64,000 nt of DNA from NCBI GenBank assembly GCA_024509875.1, contig JAMPIV010003439.1, positions 17,501 to 81,500 on the forward strand, written 5' to 3'. Both the position numbers and the translations under genes were made by a program. Below, in pieces: positions 12,301 through 23,076 of the stretch. The DNA comes from Oreohelix idahoensis. Its lineage: Eukaryota > Mollusca > Gastropoda > Stylommatophora > Oreohelicidae. How positions within the stretch are numbered: the stretch's first letter is position 1; the number at the start of each line of letters is the position of its first letter. Below the pieces are notes generated by a model, which worked only from the letters and a program-made list of their open reading frames with translations, did not search any database and was not told the origin of the DNA.

Positions 12301-12629
12301 GTATGACAAGGTTACCAACGTGGAACTGATGACAAGAACTAGACAAGTGCCAGTGGAACAAGAGATGAGAAGAAGACGATGGCGATGGATAGGACACACA
12401 CTGAGGAAACCCGTTGATAGCATTACAAGGCAGTCCTTGTTCTGGAACCCCCAGGGCAAGAGAGGCAGAGGAAGACCAAGAAGTACATGGAGAAGAGAGT
12501 TGGAAACAGAGGTGAAAATGATGAGGAGAACATGGAAAGAACTTGAGATGATGGCACGGGACAGGAGGACTTGGCATGTGTTTGTTGAAGGCCTATGCTC
12601 CTTTGGGAGTGGAGGGTTATGAATGAATG
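9400..12629 (+). mobile_element. Full-length non-LTR retrotransposon, family A
   Basis: A complete element of about 3.2 kb: a 151-base 5' UTR starting at 9400, one long ORF, and a very short 3' end of GAAT repeats instead of poly(A). It is bracketed by a perfect 12-bp TSD. Short 3' microsatellite tails are usual in RTE/L2-type elements. The ORF is uninterrupted and the TSD is perfect, so insertion was probably recent. Partial relatives occur at 16860-17100, 34024-34480, 36728-37530, and 42812-43278 with 43583-43659 and 45669-45955, all truncated or rearranged. Confidence 0.93.
9551..12622 (+). CDS. Family A endonuclease-reverse transcriptase, intact 1023 aa
   Basis: A single uninterrupted polyprotein. 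Residues about 46-300 form an APE-type endonuclease: GTWNVRTLN, CETKW (Glu83), GDMNAKIG (Asp194, Asn196) and SDHHLLI (Asp289, His290). Residues about 510-800 are reverse transcriptase: GKASGPDGIP, AGFRQNRS, FVDYEKAF (Asp664) and FADD (764-767). The thumb and C-terminus run on through LLYGSETW, RRWRWIGHTLR and a basic GKRGRGRPRSTW segment that probably binds nucleic acid. Wording is close to the widely annotated F52C9.6-like transposon-derived proteins. Two oddities: motif A reads AFG instead of the usual AFD, and motif B reads VRRGC instead of VRQGC. The catalytic Asp residues themselves are present. The ATG at 9551 is the first in frame and leaves a plausible leader. Activity is therefore uncertain despite the open frame. 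Confidence 0.93.
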   Translation: MDKSNKENKTQPSKTGEGPLAGRRMMQHRESRKESVLLTNLLSSRRTSRFGTWNVRTLNEQGKVAQVAAEMREYKIEVLGMCETKWKGVDRKKLITGELVLSSGHEDESSHHSEGVALMLSKEAQKALIEWEAVGPRIITASFKTAKKKIHVNVIQCYAPTNDKEESVKEAFYTKLQEIMDKVKRRDITILMGDMNAKIGTVNTGFEEVMGKHGLGVLNENGELFANFCASYQLAIGGSMFPHKRIHKATWISPDHRTENQIDHICINKKFRSSLQDVKVYRGADVASDHHLLIAKVKMKLKRYATMQNYRQQFNVGQLRNQETRDKSAVTVSNKFQVLQQLEDVENTEDYWQQVKTVWKETCEEILGKRERQQKAWITTETINKIKDRKSKKAELNTSKTRSSKAKAQEVYTEANKEVKRSIKRDKRKYIEELAREAEDAAAKGNMRELYSSTKKLTGKYKQTSCLIKDKNGKLLSNIQEQMKRWTEYFGDLLNGPAPQNPPDVQPAEEELQINGERPTKEEIKKAIKLLREGKASGPDGIPAEAIKADIDTATEMLYKLLGKVWEKEEIPAEWKEGYLVKLPKKGNLQECTNYRGIMLLSVPGKVLNRIILERLKESIDKKLRDEQAGFRQNRSCTDQIATLRIIVEQSLEWNSPLYIGFVDYEKAFGSVDRESLWRLMRHYGVPLKIINLVGETYEDMTCRVLREGQLAEPFGIRTGVRRGCLLSPFLFLLAIDWVMRSSTTHNRNGIQWTLTKQLDDLDFADDLALLSHNRNQMQDKLKTLDERSQQLGLKIHREKTKIMRINAGNDNRVELEETPIQDVESYTYLGSNIDRVGGTDSDIKIRIQKARGAFIALGNIWRSREIGSNTKIRIFNSNVKSVLLYGSETWRTTKTTTKKLQTFINGCLRRIEGLKWYDKVTNVELMTRTRQVPVEQEMRRRRWRWIGHTLRKPVDSITRQSLFWNPQGKRGRGRPRSTWRRELETEVKMMRRTWKELEMMARDRRTWHVFVEGLCSFGSGGL

Positions 12630-12641
12630 AATCTAACTCTA
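12630..12641 (+). repeat. Target-site duplication, right copy (family A)
   Basis: Right-hand AATCTAACTCTA, directly after the GAATGAATGA tail. It matches 9388-9399 exactly. Confidence 0.9.
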
Positions 12642-15044
<2,403 letters not shown>

Positions 15045-16790
15045 GGAGCAATCTTACTCAAGGGAATGTCCATCCCTAGTACACAAAGACTGAGACGGTG
15101 AGTGAGGCGGAGGAATCTGAGAAGATCAACATCTCGCAAAGCGAAACAGCAAAGTGGGTGGCACACTAGAGGCATGTCGGACATAGAAAAAGACAATGGC
15201 TAGACACCGTGGAAGAGATTGGGGCCTTACCACGTACTTCCTACAGAACGTAATGGGATCACAACAACAAGATAAGAACCGATATGTAGAGAACTCTTTG
15301 TCCCCTGGGGAAGAATCTACTGTACAAATTAACAGGGAAGAGGCAACTCCTCTAATGAGTAAGGAAGTACATAATGACGAGTGTTCCTTAAATTCTGTTG
15401 AAAGGGAGCATTCTGAGAAAGACCACCTAAAAACTAGTAGGAGAAGCCTAAAAATAGGAACATGGAATGTTAGAACTCTAAACGGAGAAGGAAAGCTTGA
15501 CAATCTTATATTAGAGGCAACCGACATGAAACTCGATATACTGGGAGTTGCAGAGGCAAGACTTTTGGATACAGGCTACATAACAAGAGACCAGTACACG
15601 CTTATACACTCAGGAGGAAAAAAACACGAAAGAGGGGTAGGAATGTTGATAAAGAAGGAGTTAGAAAAATACGTATGTGGATACTGGACACACAATGACA
15701 GAATGATGTTACTAAAGATGAAAGCAAAGCCATTCGACATATCAATCTTACAAACGTATGCACCAACTAAAGATCACAGCGAGGAAGAAATAGAAGAATA
15801 CTATGAAGAGCTACAACACACACTTAAACCAGTCAAATCTACAGATGTGTTGATAGTAATGGGTGATATGAATGCAAAAGTAGGAAAAGGAAAATACAAG
15901 AAAATAGTAGGACAGTATGGATTAGGGACAAGAAACGATAGAGGAGACAGACTTATCCAGTTCTGTGAAGAAAACCAGCTGGTCATATGTAACACCTTTT
16001 TTGAACACCACCCAAGGAAATTATACACATGGAAAAGCCCAGGAGATATAACACGTAATCAAATCGACTATATCATGATAGAACATAGATTTAAGAACGG
16101 TGTCACAAGTGCAAAGGCACATCCTGGCGCCGACATAAATTCAGATCACAATCCAGTCATCATCAAAGTAAATATAAAGCTGAAAAGAGCAGGAAACAGA
16201 AGACAGGAGGAACCCCAGATAGAAATATCAGCGCTGAAACAACCAGATATAAAACAGAAATATTTAATCGACGTCAAAAATAAATATCAACAGTTATTGA
16301 CAGAAAGCATGGAGCAGTATAGAAGAGAAAACCCAGAAGAAAAAGCAACCGCAAAATGGGAATGCTTAAAAACAAGCATACAATCAGCAAATGCAAATTT
16401 ACCTAAAAAGGAGTCTAAGAAAAATCAAATTTGGATGACAGATGACATCTTGAATAAAATGGCAGAAAGAAAGAAAGCAAAAAAACACTCCAGAATATAA
16501 AACAATAGACAATGACATACGTACTATGTGTAGAGAAGCAAAGGAACGGTGGATAGAAACAAAATGTAAGGAAATAGAAGACTTGGAAGCAAAGCACATG
16601 ACAAGAGATATGCATGAAAAAATAAAGAAATTATCAAATCGGTCGCGGTTTGCACAAGGAGGAAGCTGTATCAAGAACAAAAATGGTGTAATATTACTTG
16701 ATGAGAAAGACATATCAAACAGATGGGCAGAATACGTAAAAGAACTATTCGAGGACAACAGAGGTAAAAAACCAAGATAAATTATTTTCG
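15045..16790 (+). mobile_element. Non-LTR retrotransposon, 5' half only
   Basis: A leader (about 15045-15195) is followed by an endonuclease-type ORF that reaches only the start of the reverse transcriptase. After about 16790 the similarity stops, and a reverse-oriented family A tail begins near 16860. The 3' half has been deleted or replaced. Confidence 0.75.
15196..16779 (+). pseudogene. Endonuclease and linker of a non-LTR polyprotein, one frameshift, truncated
   Basis: Codons from 15196 encode a charged N-terminus, then an APE-like endonuclease: KIGTWNVRTLNGEGK, VAEARL with the metal-binding Glu, GDMNAKVGK, NQIDYIMIEHRF and SDHNPVIIK. A Lys-rich linker follows. The frame shifts by one in an A7 run at 16479-16485 and continues open to 16779. 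That second part ends with RWAEYVKELFEDN, the segment that normally precedes the reverse transcriptase fingers. All catalytic RT motifs are missing. It is related to family A in layout but clearly a different family by sequence. The homopolymer frameshift could be a sequencing artefact; the 3' loss cannot. Confidence 0.82.
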
Positions 16791-16859
16791 TGACCGAGAT
16801 ACTCTGAAAGGTATTAAGCACGCCACCTTAGAGCTTATATTTCCAATGCCAAAATCTTC

Positions 16860-17100
16860 TGCTGACATCTTGGTCTACTGGTGTTTATCTGGTTCTCCTC
16901 ATCAGTCCCACATTAGTGATCTTGTCATCAGTCCCACATTGGTGTTCTTGTCATCAGTCCCACATAGGTGTTCTTGTCATCAGTCCCACATTGGTTATCT
17001 TGTCATCAGTCCCACATTGGTGATCTTGTCATACCATTTCAATCCTTCTTTAATACACAAGCACCCATTTATAAAATTACGTAATTTCGTAGTTGATTTT
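16860..17100 (-). mobile_element. Family A 3' fragment containing a 26-bp tandem amplification
   Basis: The minus strand matches the thumb region of the intact family A element (around 12280-12350), for example the bases encoding WYDKVTN and the preceding CLRRIE segment. The copy is diverged and carries an internal tandem repeat, listed separately. Confidence 0.75.
16899..17028. repeat. 26-bp minisatellite, five copies
   Basis: Five head-to-tail units of 26 bases, each starting TCATCAGTCCCACAT and differing at a few positions. The unit corresponds to one stretch of family A that is present once in the intact element near 12310-12336. The array therefore arose by local amplification inside the retroelement fragment. 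Confidence 0.88.
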
Positions 17101-17216
17101 TTTGGGGTATTTTTGTTTTGTTTTGTTATTCGCCAAGGCTTCTTCTCCTTCTTCTTTGATCATTAGCCGCCGACTATCAAATCAGTCAGTGGCCATCATG
17201 CGTCTTGTAGGGCAAC
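17101..17216 (-). pseudogene. RTE-like ORF end (last codons and 3' UTR), separated by an LTR-element insertion
   Basis: Read on the minus strand, 17216-17196 encodes a short ...ALQDA then stop. It continues exactly from the codons at 25479-25484 (...KQFVV) if the LTR element 17217-25478 and one TSD copy are removed. The rest toward 17101 is its 3' UTR with a purine-rich tail. Confidence 0.8.
17212..17216 (+). repeat. 5-bp TSD, left copy (LTR element 1)
   Basis: GCAAC, repeated at 25479-25483 immediately after the 3' LTR. Five bases is the usual size for Ty3/gypsy integrases. Confidence 0.88.
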
Positions 17217-19308
17217 TGTCGTGGAATATTCTAATCCACATATATAAATTATCAGGTAAATATAAAGCCTAACAAATACATTTAATAAAGAAAAGAAAAA
17301 TGGTAAAAGAACAGTGCTGTCACAATGACTGTACTCGAAATCCCCCTTGTTTTCTACTGCGTCTGCAAATTGTAACGCTTTCACGTTGATAGTAAAAGCC
17401 TACTATATTATAACCCGCTTTCTTCAATGAAACGTGTACTAAACTTGAGATACGCAAACTGATCAATGACCTAAATTTAATATTTCATTCATTCCATTTT
17501 ATACACGGCGTAACTAAAAGACAGATAAGCAGGGGAGAGAGAGGGGCGAATATAGGCAGGAAGCATGCAATACTAAACACGCGTCGCGCAAATAGTCTAG
17601 GAATTACCAAATTATAACCAAAATAAAATAGTGGGGGTGCCTGACAGCATGAAATCATTTCTGCTCATAAAATTTTTTTATAACGTGTTTGAAAAAACCT
17701 TACGTTACGGAAATAGCCTACCATGTTAACTCCTAATTGATTGGAGCGCAACAAATATAAGACTAAACACGATTGGTCGGGCTATAAATACTATCTTGTG
17801 TTGTCAGGGGAAACGTGAAAAAGGAGTACTTTTTTGAAAAGATGTGTAGACATGGTTTCATTGGGTAGAGCTGCGAATATACTCGATTCAGAGCGTCTGT
17901 TCATTGCCACATCTTGTAATAAACCTACTAAGAAGCAGTGCGTTGAGCACCAGTGTATATTTTATATAAAATAAAGCCTGGGACATCGGCAGATCGGAGT
18001 TGTGCTATATTCATTGCCAGTCAACGAAACTGTTTATTATTCTATGAATTGTGGTAAGCTTGAAATATTCAATATCTTTTAATGAAAATTGAATGTAAAT
18101 TGTTAATTTATGCCTGTATATATGTGTAGTTCAGTAGCAAACATGATGTAAAGCCTATAATGCTCCAGCCTGAACAGAAGGTGTCGGAGGAAAGTAAAAC
18201 TGCATGGAATGGCCAAACAGTACACTGACACCTAGATGATTGACTAGAAAGAAATAATGCTGGAATTGCAGAGGCGTAGTAACCATTAGGGAGGGAAATA
18301 CTGGTATAAAGTATTTCAGATGAAGCTGACAGTTGGCCTAACGCTCTGAACTCAATGTTTGTGATGTATTGTGCTCAGTGTAGAACTAGAGTATCAATTA
18401 GTTATGAAGTAGAAGGTACATCCTTCTTGTTTCAGGGACCGTGGTCTTAACGTTATTGAGCAGCACCTGGTCAGAGCTTTGCTGAAGCCAGAGGTGGACA
18501 GCATACTCCTTGGTCCATATAGCAACCAGTGGGGTGGCTCCAGAACTCATTAAAGTAATCGAGCAGAGGAGTCTTTTTCTGCAGTCATCACGAAGATAAG
18601 AGAGTGTGGCCATGGAGCTCAACATTATGTACCCCCATCTTAAAATGACAGTGTAAAATAAAATTAAGAGGGGAATTTAATTGTTTTAATATCAGGAACT
18701 GAGAACATCTCCAATACTAGTTCCAATAAAGACAAACTATTGAAGTCATGATGACAAATACCAACAGAGCTTGAACAAAACAAAACCAGTATTACCTCAT
18801 ATTACTACTACACAACTGACACACATAGGATACTATTAAAAATATATGTCACTACAAGATTCATATTAATAAATTCTGTACATATAACTTGTAATTAAAA
18901 TTGATTGTGATTCCTGGTTCCCTTTGTATTTGAATCAGGACACATATACATTCATGACAGCACTGAATACATATTGTTATTTGAAAAGTTATCAGTGACT
19001 CCTTTAAGATATCCTCGTAGAGTGTTTTATGTATGTGAGTGTCACAGTGTTGTCAAGTGTGGTGGAATAAATTAAATTGTTTATCTGTCTGTTGTTGTTA
19101 TGACTTACACTTCATCATACACATACCCTAGACATATAACGTAGTCATCACACTATTCCAGAATAATTCTGACTGAGGTATACATATGTGGCAGCAAGTA
19201 AGGTTATATATAATACACTACTCTTATTAGATATAGATACCTTCACAGCTGATCTCAGTCAGTACACTAAGTCCCCTATAAATATTTATAACATCCCACA
19301 TCACCACA
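17217..19308 (+). repeat. 5' LTR of LTR element 1 (2.1 kb)
   Basis: Nearly identical to 23077-25478 along its length except for two indels. This copy lacks about 295 bases present at 23462-23756 and about 15 bases present near 23303. The LTR ends shortly after a CCCCTATAAATA box (about 19272) that could be a TATA element, though its position close to the 3' end of the LTR makes this uncertain. Confidence 0.93.
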
Positions 19309-19313
19309 TATAT

Positions 19314-19331
19314 TGGGGTCTCGCTCTCGGG
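19314..19331 (+). other. Candidate primer-binding site, LTR element 1
   Basis: TGGGGTCTCGCTCTCGGG begins five bases after the LTR. It resembles the proline-tRNA primer site TGGGGGCTCGTCCGGGAT with differences. LTR element 2 has a similar TGGGGGCTC site in the same place, supporting the assignment. Confidence 0.55.
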
Positions 19332-19513
19332 ATTTTGAATCTTTACCTATTACAAATATTGGGGGAAATTCACTTCAGGGAATAATAAGAATTAAAAGGT
19401 ATCCTTGGGTGGAATTAAATAAGGTTGAGCTCTCGGTGCCTGTGTTGTCCATTAGATATATATTTAGAGATTGAATTGTTAGTTAGACATTGTATAAACT
19501 TACCTGATAGACA

Positions 19514-21515
19514 ATGGCGGACCTAGCCAAATTTCGATCTGCTGCTGTTCAGACTGCAAAAGAGTTAGGATTAGATGGGCAAGTTATGGTTGCCTATGTC
19601 ACTACTGAATGTGACAAATTTATTGAACGCGAAGAAAGAAGGTTTGAAGCCGAAAGAAAGTTAGAGGCTGAAAGGGAAATTAAGAAGTTACAATTTGAGG
19701 CTGAGGCTGAGACTAAGAGGTTGCAGATTGAGGCTGAGGCTAAGAAATTGGAAGCAGAAAGAAAGAAGATTGGCTGCAGAAAGGGAAGAGAAGAAATTAG
19801 CTGCAGAAAGGGAAGAGAAGAAATTAGCTGCAGAAAGGGAAGCAGAAGAAAGAAGATTGACTGCAGAGAGGGAAGCAGAAAAGGAGGAGAAGAGATTACA
19901 AAGGGAACATGAGTTACGACTAAGGGAGTTTGAGTTTCAAGGCCATGCTCCTGAAAATGGTGCCAGTCCCTTTGCCTCTGATGCCACTGCTAGCCAAGGA
20001 GCCTCAACCTCAGCTATGAATTTTCATTTAGATCATTTTGTTGAGAAAGACGATGATATAGAGAGCTATCTAAATAGGTATGAACTATTAGCTACCACGT
20101 ATGGGTTAGAGAGAGAAAGGTGGAGCTTAAAGTTATCTCAAGGACTTCGTGGGGCAGCTTATGAAGTTTTTGCAAAAATGAGCAGAGGTGATCAGGAAAA
20201 TTATGACATGCTAAAGCAGGCTCTTTTGTTAAGATATGAAAAGAATGCAGAATTTTATAGGAAAAAATTTAGGAATGCTAAACTACTGTCAGGTGAAACC
20301 TATCACCAGTTCTCTGCACGAATAGAGACATACTTGGAGAAATGGACTTCTCTGGGGAAAACCCAAGATCTTAAGGAAATGGTCCTTATAGAGCAATTAA
20401 GAGAGTCCATGGCTCCAGACCTGAGAAAGTTTCTCATGGAACAAGGTGCAGAGAGGCTGGGTGAGTTGCTAAATGTTGCTGAAAGGTATCAAGCAGCTCA
20501 AGCAGAGGTAACAGGTAATAAAAAGAAACAAGTGGATAACTTTAGGGCACCACAGAACTTTAATAAATTTGATCCTAGGGTTCAAAACAAAGGTAAGCAC
20601 CAGTTTGATAGGCCACGGTATGAAAATAAAAATAAATTCCCACAATTCGATGAAAGGAAATATGATGAAAGAAAATCTTTCAACCAAGGAAAAAGGTGGT
20701 GTAATAATTGTCAGATGGACAATCATGACACTGACCGTTGCAGAAGGAAACCTGTGTATATGGCAACCCTTCAGGTCAGGTCGACCTCAAGACAGGAGGA
20801 GGATATTATGTTGGATACCACTCCAGAAGAGATGAGGAAGGCACAGGCTGGGGATAAAACACTCAAGCCTTGTTTCAGGAAATTGTCAACTTGTCATACA
20901 ACTCCAGGCAAGGGAGATTTTTACATGAAAAACAAGTTGATGTATAGGAAGACTGGAGCTAGATCCAAAGGTCAGGGACAGCTGGTACTTCCTAAAAGAT
21001 ATAGGGCAGACTTAATAAGGAGCCTACATGTGAAACCAGATGGGGACCATGAGAAGATAGGTACCATCATTCAAAAGGTGGCTCACAATTATTATTGGCC
21101 CAAAGCAAGATGGGACATTGAGAATTTTGTAGAAAGGTGTAGCATAGCACATGAGGGAACACCCACAAGTGGGAACATTGATCAGGACCTGGACACGCCA
21201 CGGGGCAAAATTAGGCCTGATAATAAAAAGAAAAATAGATTTGATAAAGTGGACCAAATGGAATGGGAAGCCCCTTTTCACGGACAAGCTTCACTTAACT
21301 GTTTTACAATGGCCACTATGCGGAGAGTGCAAAGAGATGTCTTACCCCAGGATAAGCCGAAAATCCCTCAATCGGACTTAAACAAACTGGAGGAAGAGGA
21401 TGTAGAGAGGAAATCTCTCATCAAGAATTTTAAGTGGGGAGAAAGCCCCAAAAGAAAAATTGGTAGCGGTCGTTTTGTGCATGATAATTCTGGGAAGAAA
21501 AAATCATCACTATAG
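19514..21515 (+). pseudogene. Gag of LTR element 1 fused to pre-integrase remnant
   Basis: ATG at 19514 opens a Gag with a long charged coiled coil (repeats of the type LAAEREEKK, about 19640-19900). The frame moves by one within this repeat (near 19770-19800) and then stays open to 21515. After the coiled coil comes a SCAN-like capsid segment (ESYLNRYELLATTYG to ERLGELLNVAERYQAAQ). A zinc knuckle follows, CNNCQMDNHDTDRC, a clean CX2CX4HX4C (about 20699-20740), so this Gag should bind RNA. Directly after it the sequence jumps into the region before integrase (LVLPKRYRADLIRSLH) and a damaged HHCC zinc finger (WPKARWDIENFVERCS). Protease has been deleted in frame. Past about 21180 the chain is unrecognisable and replaces the integrase catalytic core. 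Confidence 0.85.
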
Positions 21516-21587
21516 AGCTTCGAGTGGAAGAGACCATACCGGTGCATGGACAAATAGGTCCACAAAATTAAAGGTCCATATGTAGCT

Positions 21588-22620
21588 TTGTTAAGAACGT
21601 GGACTGATGAAAAGGCAGAGGAAAACATTACATCTTCATACCAATATGTGAATGAGCTGACCACTCGTTTAAAAACTGGCTGGAAACTTGCCAATGAAAA
21701 TTTGAAACAAGCCAGGAAGAAACATGCTGCCTATTATAACAGGAAGGCGAAAGACAGAGATTTGGCTGTGGGAGAGAAGGTACTGCTTCTTCTCCCCGGG
21801 AGTCAGAATAAGTTACAGATTGGATGGCAAGGGTCCATATACAGTTCTAGAGAAGGTGTCTAGAACAAATTATAAGATAGATAAGAAGGGGAAAGAAAAA
21901 ATCTATCATGTGAATCTCCTGAAGAAATATTTGGAAAGACAACATCAGGAAGAGACACACTTGTTGACCTTGTCCATCGCCATGGAGATGAAAAAGGAAC
22001 CACTTTCATCATTTGAATATCCATTACACCCCTGTGAGACAGCAGCACAGGTGAAAATCAGTACACATTTAACGAAAACTCAGAAAGAGAGAGTGCAACA
22101 GGTTCTAAATAATCATGCAGAGGTGTTAACAGACCGACCAGGGCATACAAACCTATTGGAATATGATATGAAACTGATAGACCCCACACCTGTCTGTATG
22201 AAACCATATTCGATTCCGTTTGCTAAGGAGAAAGCTTTGAAGGAAGAGATAGACTATCTGTTGAAGGAAGGAATTATTTCGCACAGTGAATCTTCGTATA
22301 GTTCCGGTGTTGTACTCTTAAGGAAGCCCTCTGGAGAACATAGACTCTGTATAGATTACAGGAGACTGAATGCTATTACAGAAGGACAGGTGGATCCATT
22401 GCCGGATACAAATCAGCTGTTTGCCAGACTAAATAAAGCTAAATATTTCTCAAAAGTGGATCTGAGTAAAGGATACTATCAGATTCCAGTAAAGCCTGAG
22501 GTTAGACCATACCTAGCTTTTAGTACCTCAGAAGGACACTATGAGTTAATAGATTGCCATTTGGATTGAAGAATGCGCCTAGTGTCTTCTCTAGAATGAT
22601 GAGAAAATTGTTGGATGTAA
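21588..22620 (+). pseudogene. Integrase C-terminus followed by N-terminal half of reverse transcriptase
   Basis: 21588-21863 and, in another frame, 21840-21955 encode an integrase tail: RKAKDRDLAVGEKVLLLLP, then QGPYTVLEKVS and KIYHVNLLKKYLERQ, the usual C-terminal module. Without a gap the same frame runs into reverse transcriptase to 22569: PYSIPFAKEKALKEEIDYLL, EGIISHSESSYSSGVVLLRK, RLCIDYRRLNAIT and KVDLSKGYYQIP (first catalytic Asp). After a frame change near 22565, FGLKNAPSVFSRMMRKLL follows and the homology ends about 22620, before the YxDD box. The order integrase then RT is shown directly here. Confidence 0.88.
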
Positions 22621-23060
22621 ACATTTCGGAGGAACGTAATGAATCCCTGAGTTGCCTCTTTGATTGAGGATATTCCGAATGTTTCATACAGGATAATAAG
22701 AAGATTATGGGATCCACTACGAAAACTCTGCTATCACCAGGTATATGTTATCTCCTCATAACGTACATTTTGAGGGAAATATAATGTTCTCTGGACATGT
22801 CATTGCGCAGACTCAGAGAAGAGAAATGGTGAATACGGGTTGCGAAGCAGCATTAAGACAAGCACTCACACTTGCGGCTGTTCAGTAACATAACCGAAAT
22901 ATATTATTGGTTGTAGAAGTCTGAGGCAGATTTCATGAGTAGTGCCTACTCTGAATGGACCCAACTACATAAAACCATGATAGCACCACAGCAGAGTAAA
23001 GTCAAGTTGACTTACATTTATCTATGTGTATATAGAATAAAGGACTGACATGGGATGTCT

Positions 23061-23076
23061 GTTTTAAGAGGGGAGA
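23061..23076 (+). other. Polypurine tract, LTR element 1
   Basis: A purine-rich AAGAGGGGAGA ends exactly at the first base of the 3' LTR (TGTCGTG), the expected plus-strand priming site. Confidence 0.85.

Noticed and set aside
17196..17384. Conserved small frame also found at 23002-23244
   Set aside because: It crosses the LTR borders of element 1. The shared part is LTR sequence; only the last few codons (17216-17196) are real, belonging to the interrupted RTE-like ORF.
19188..19385. 65-codon frame also found at 25358-25594
   Set aside because: LTR end sequence of element 1 in both places, diverging after the LTR border.
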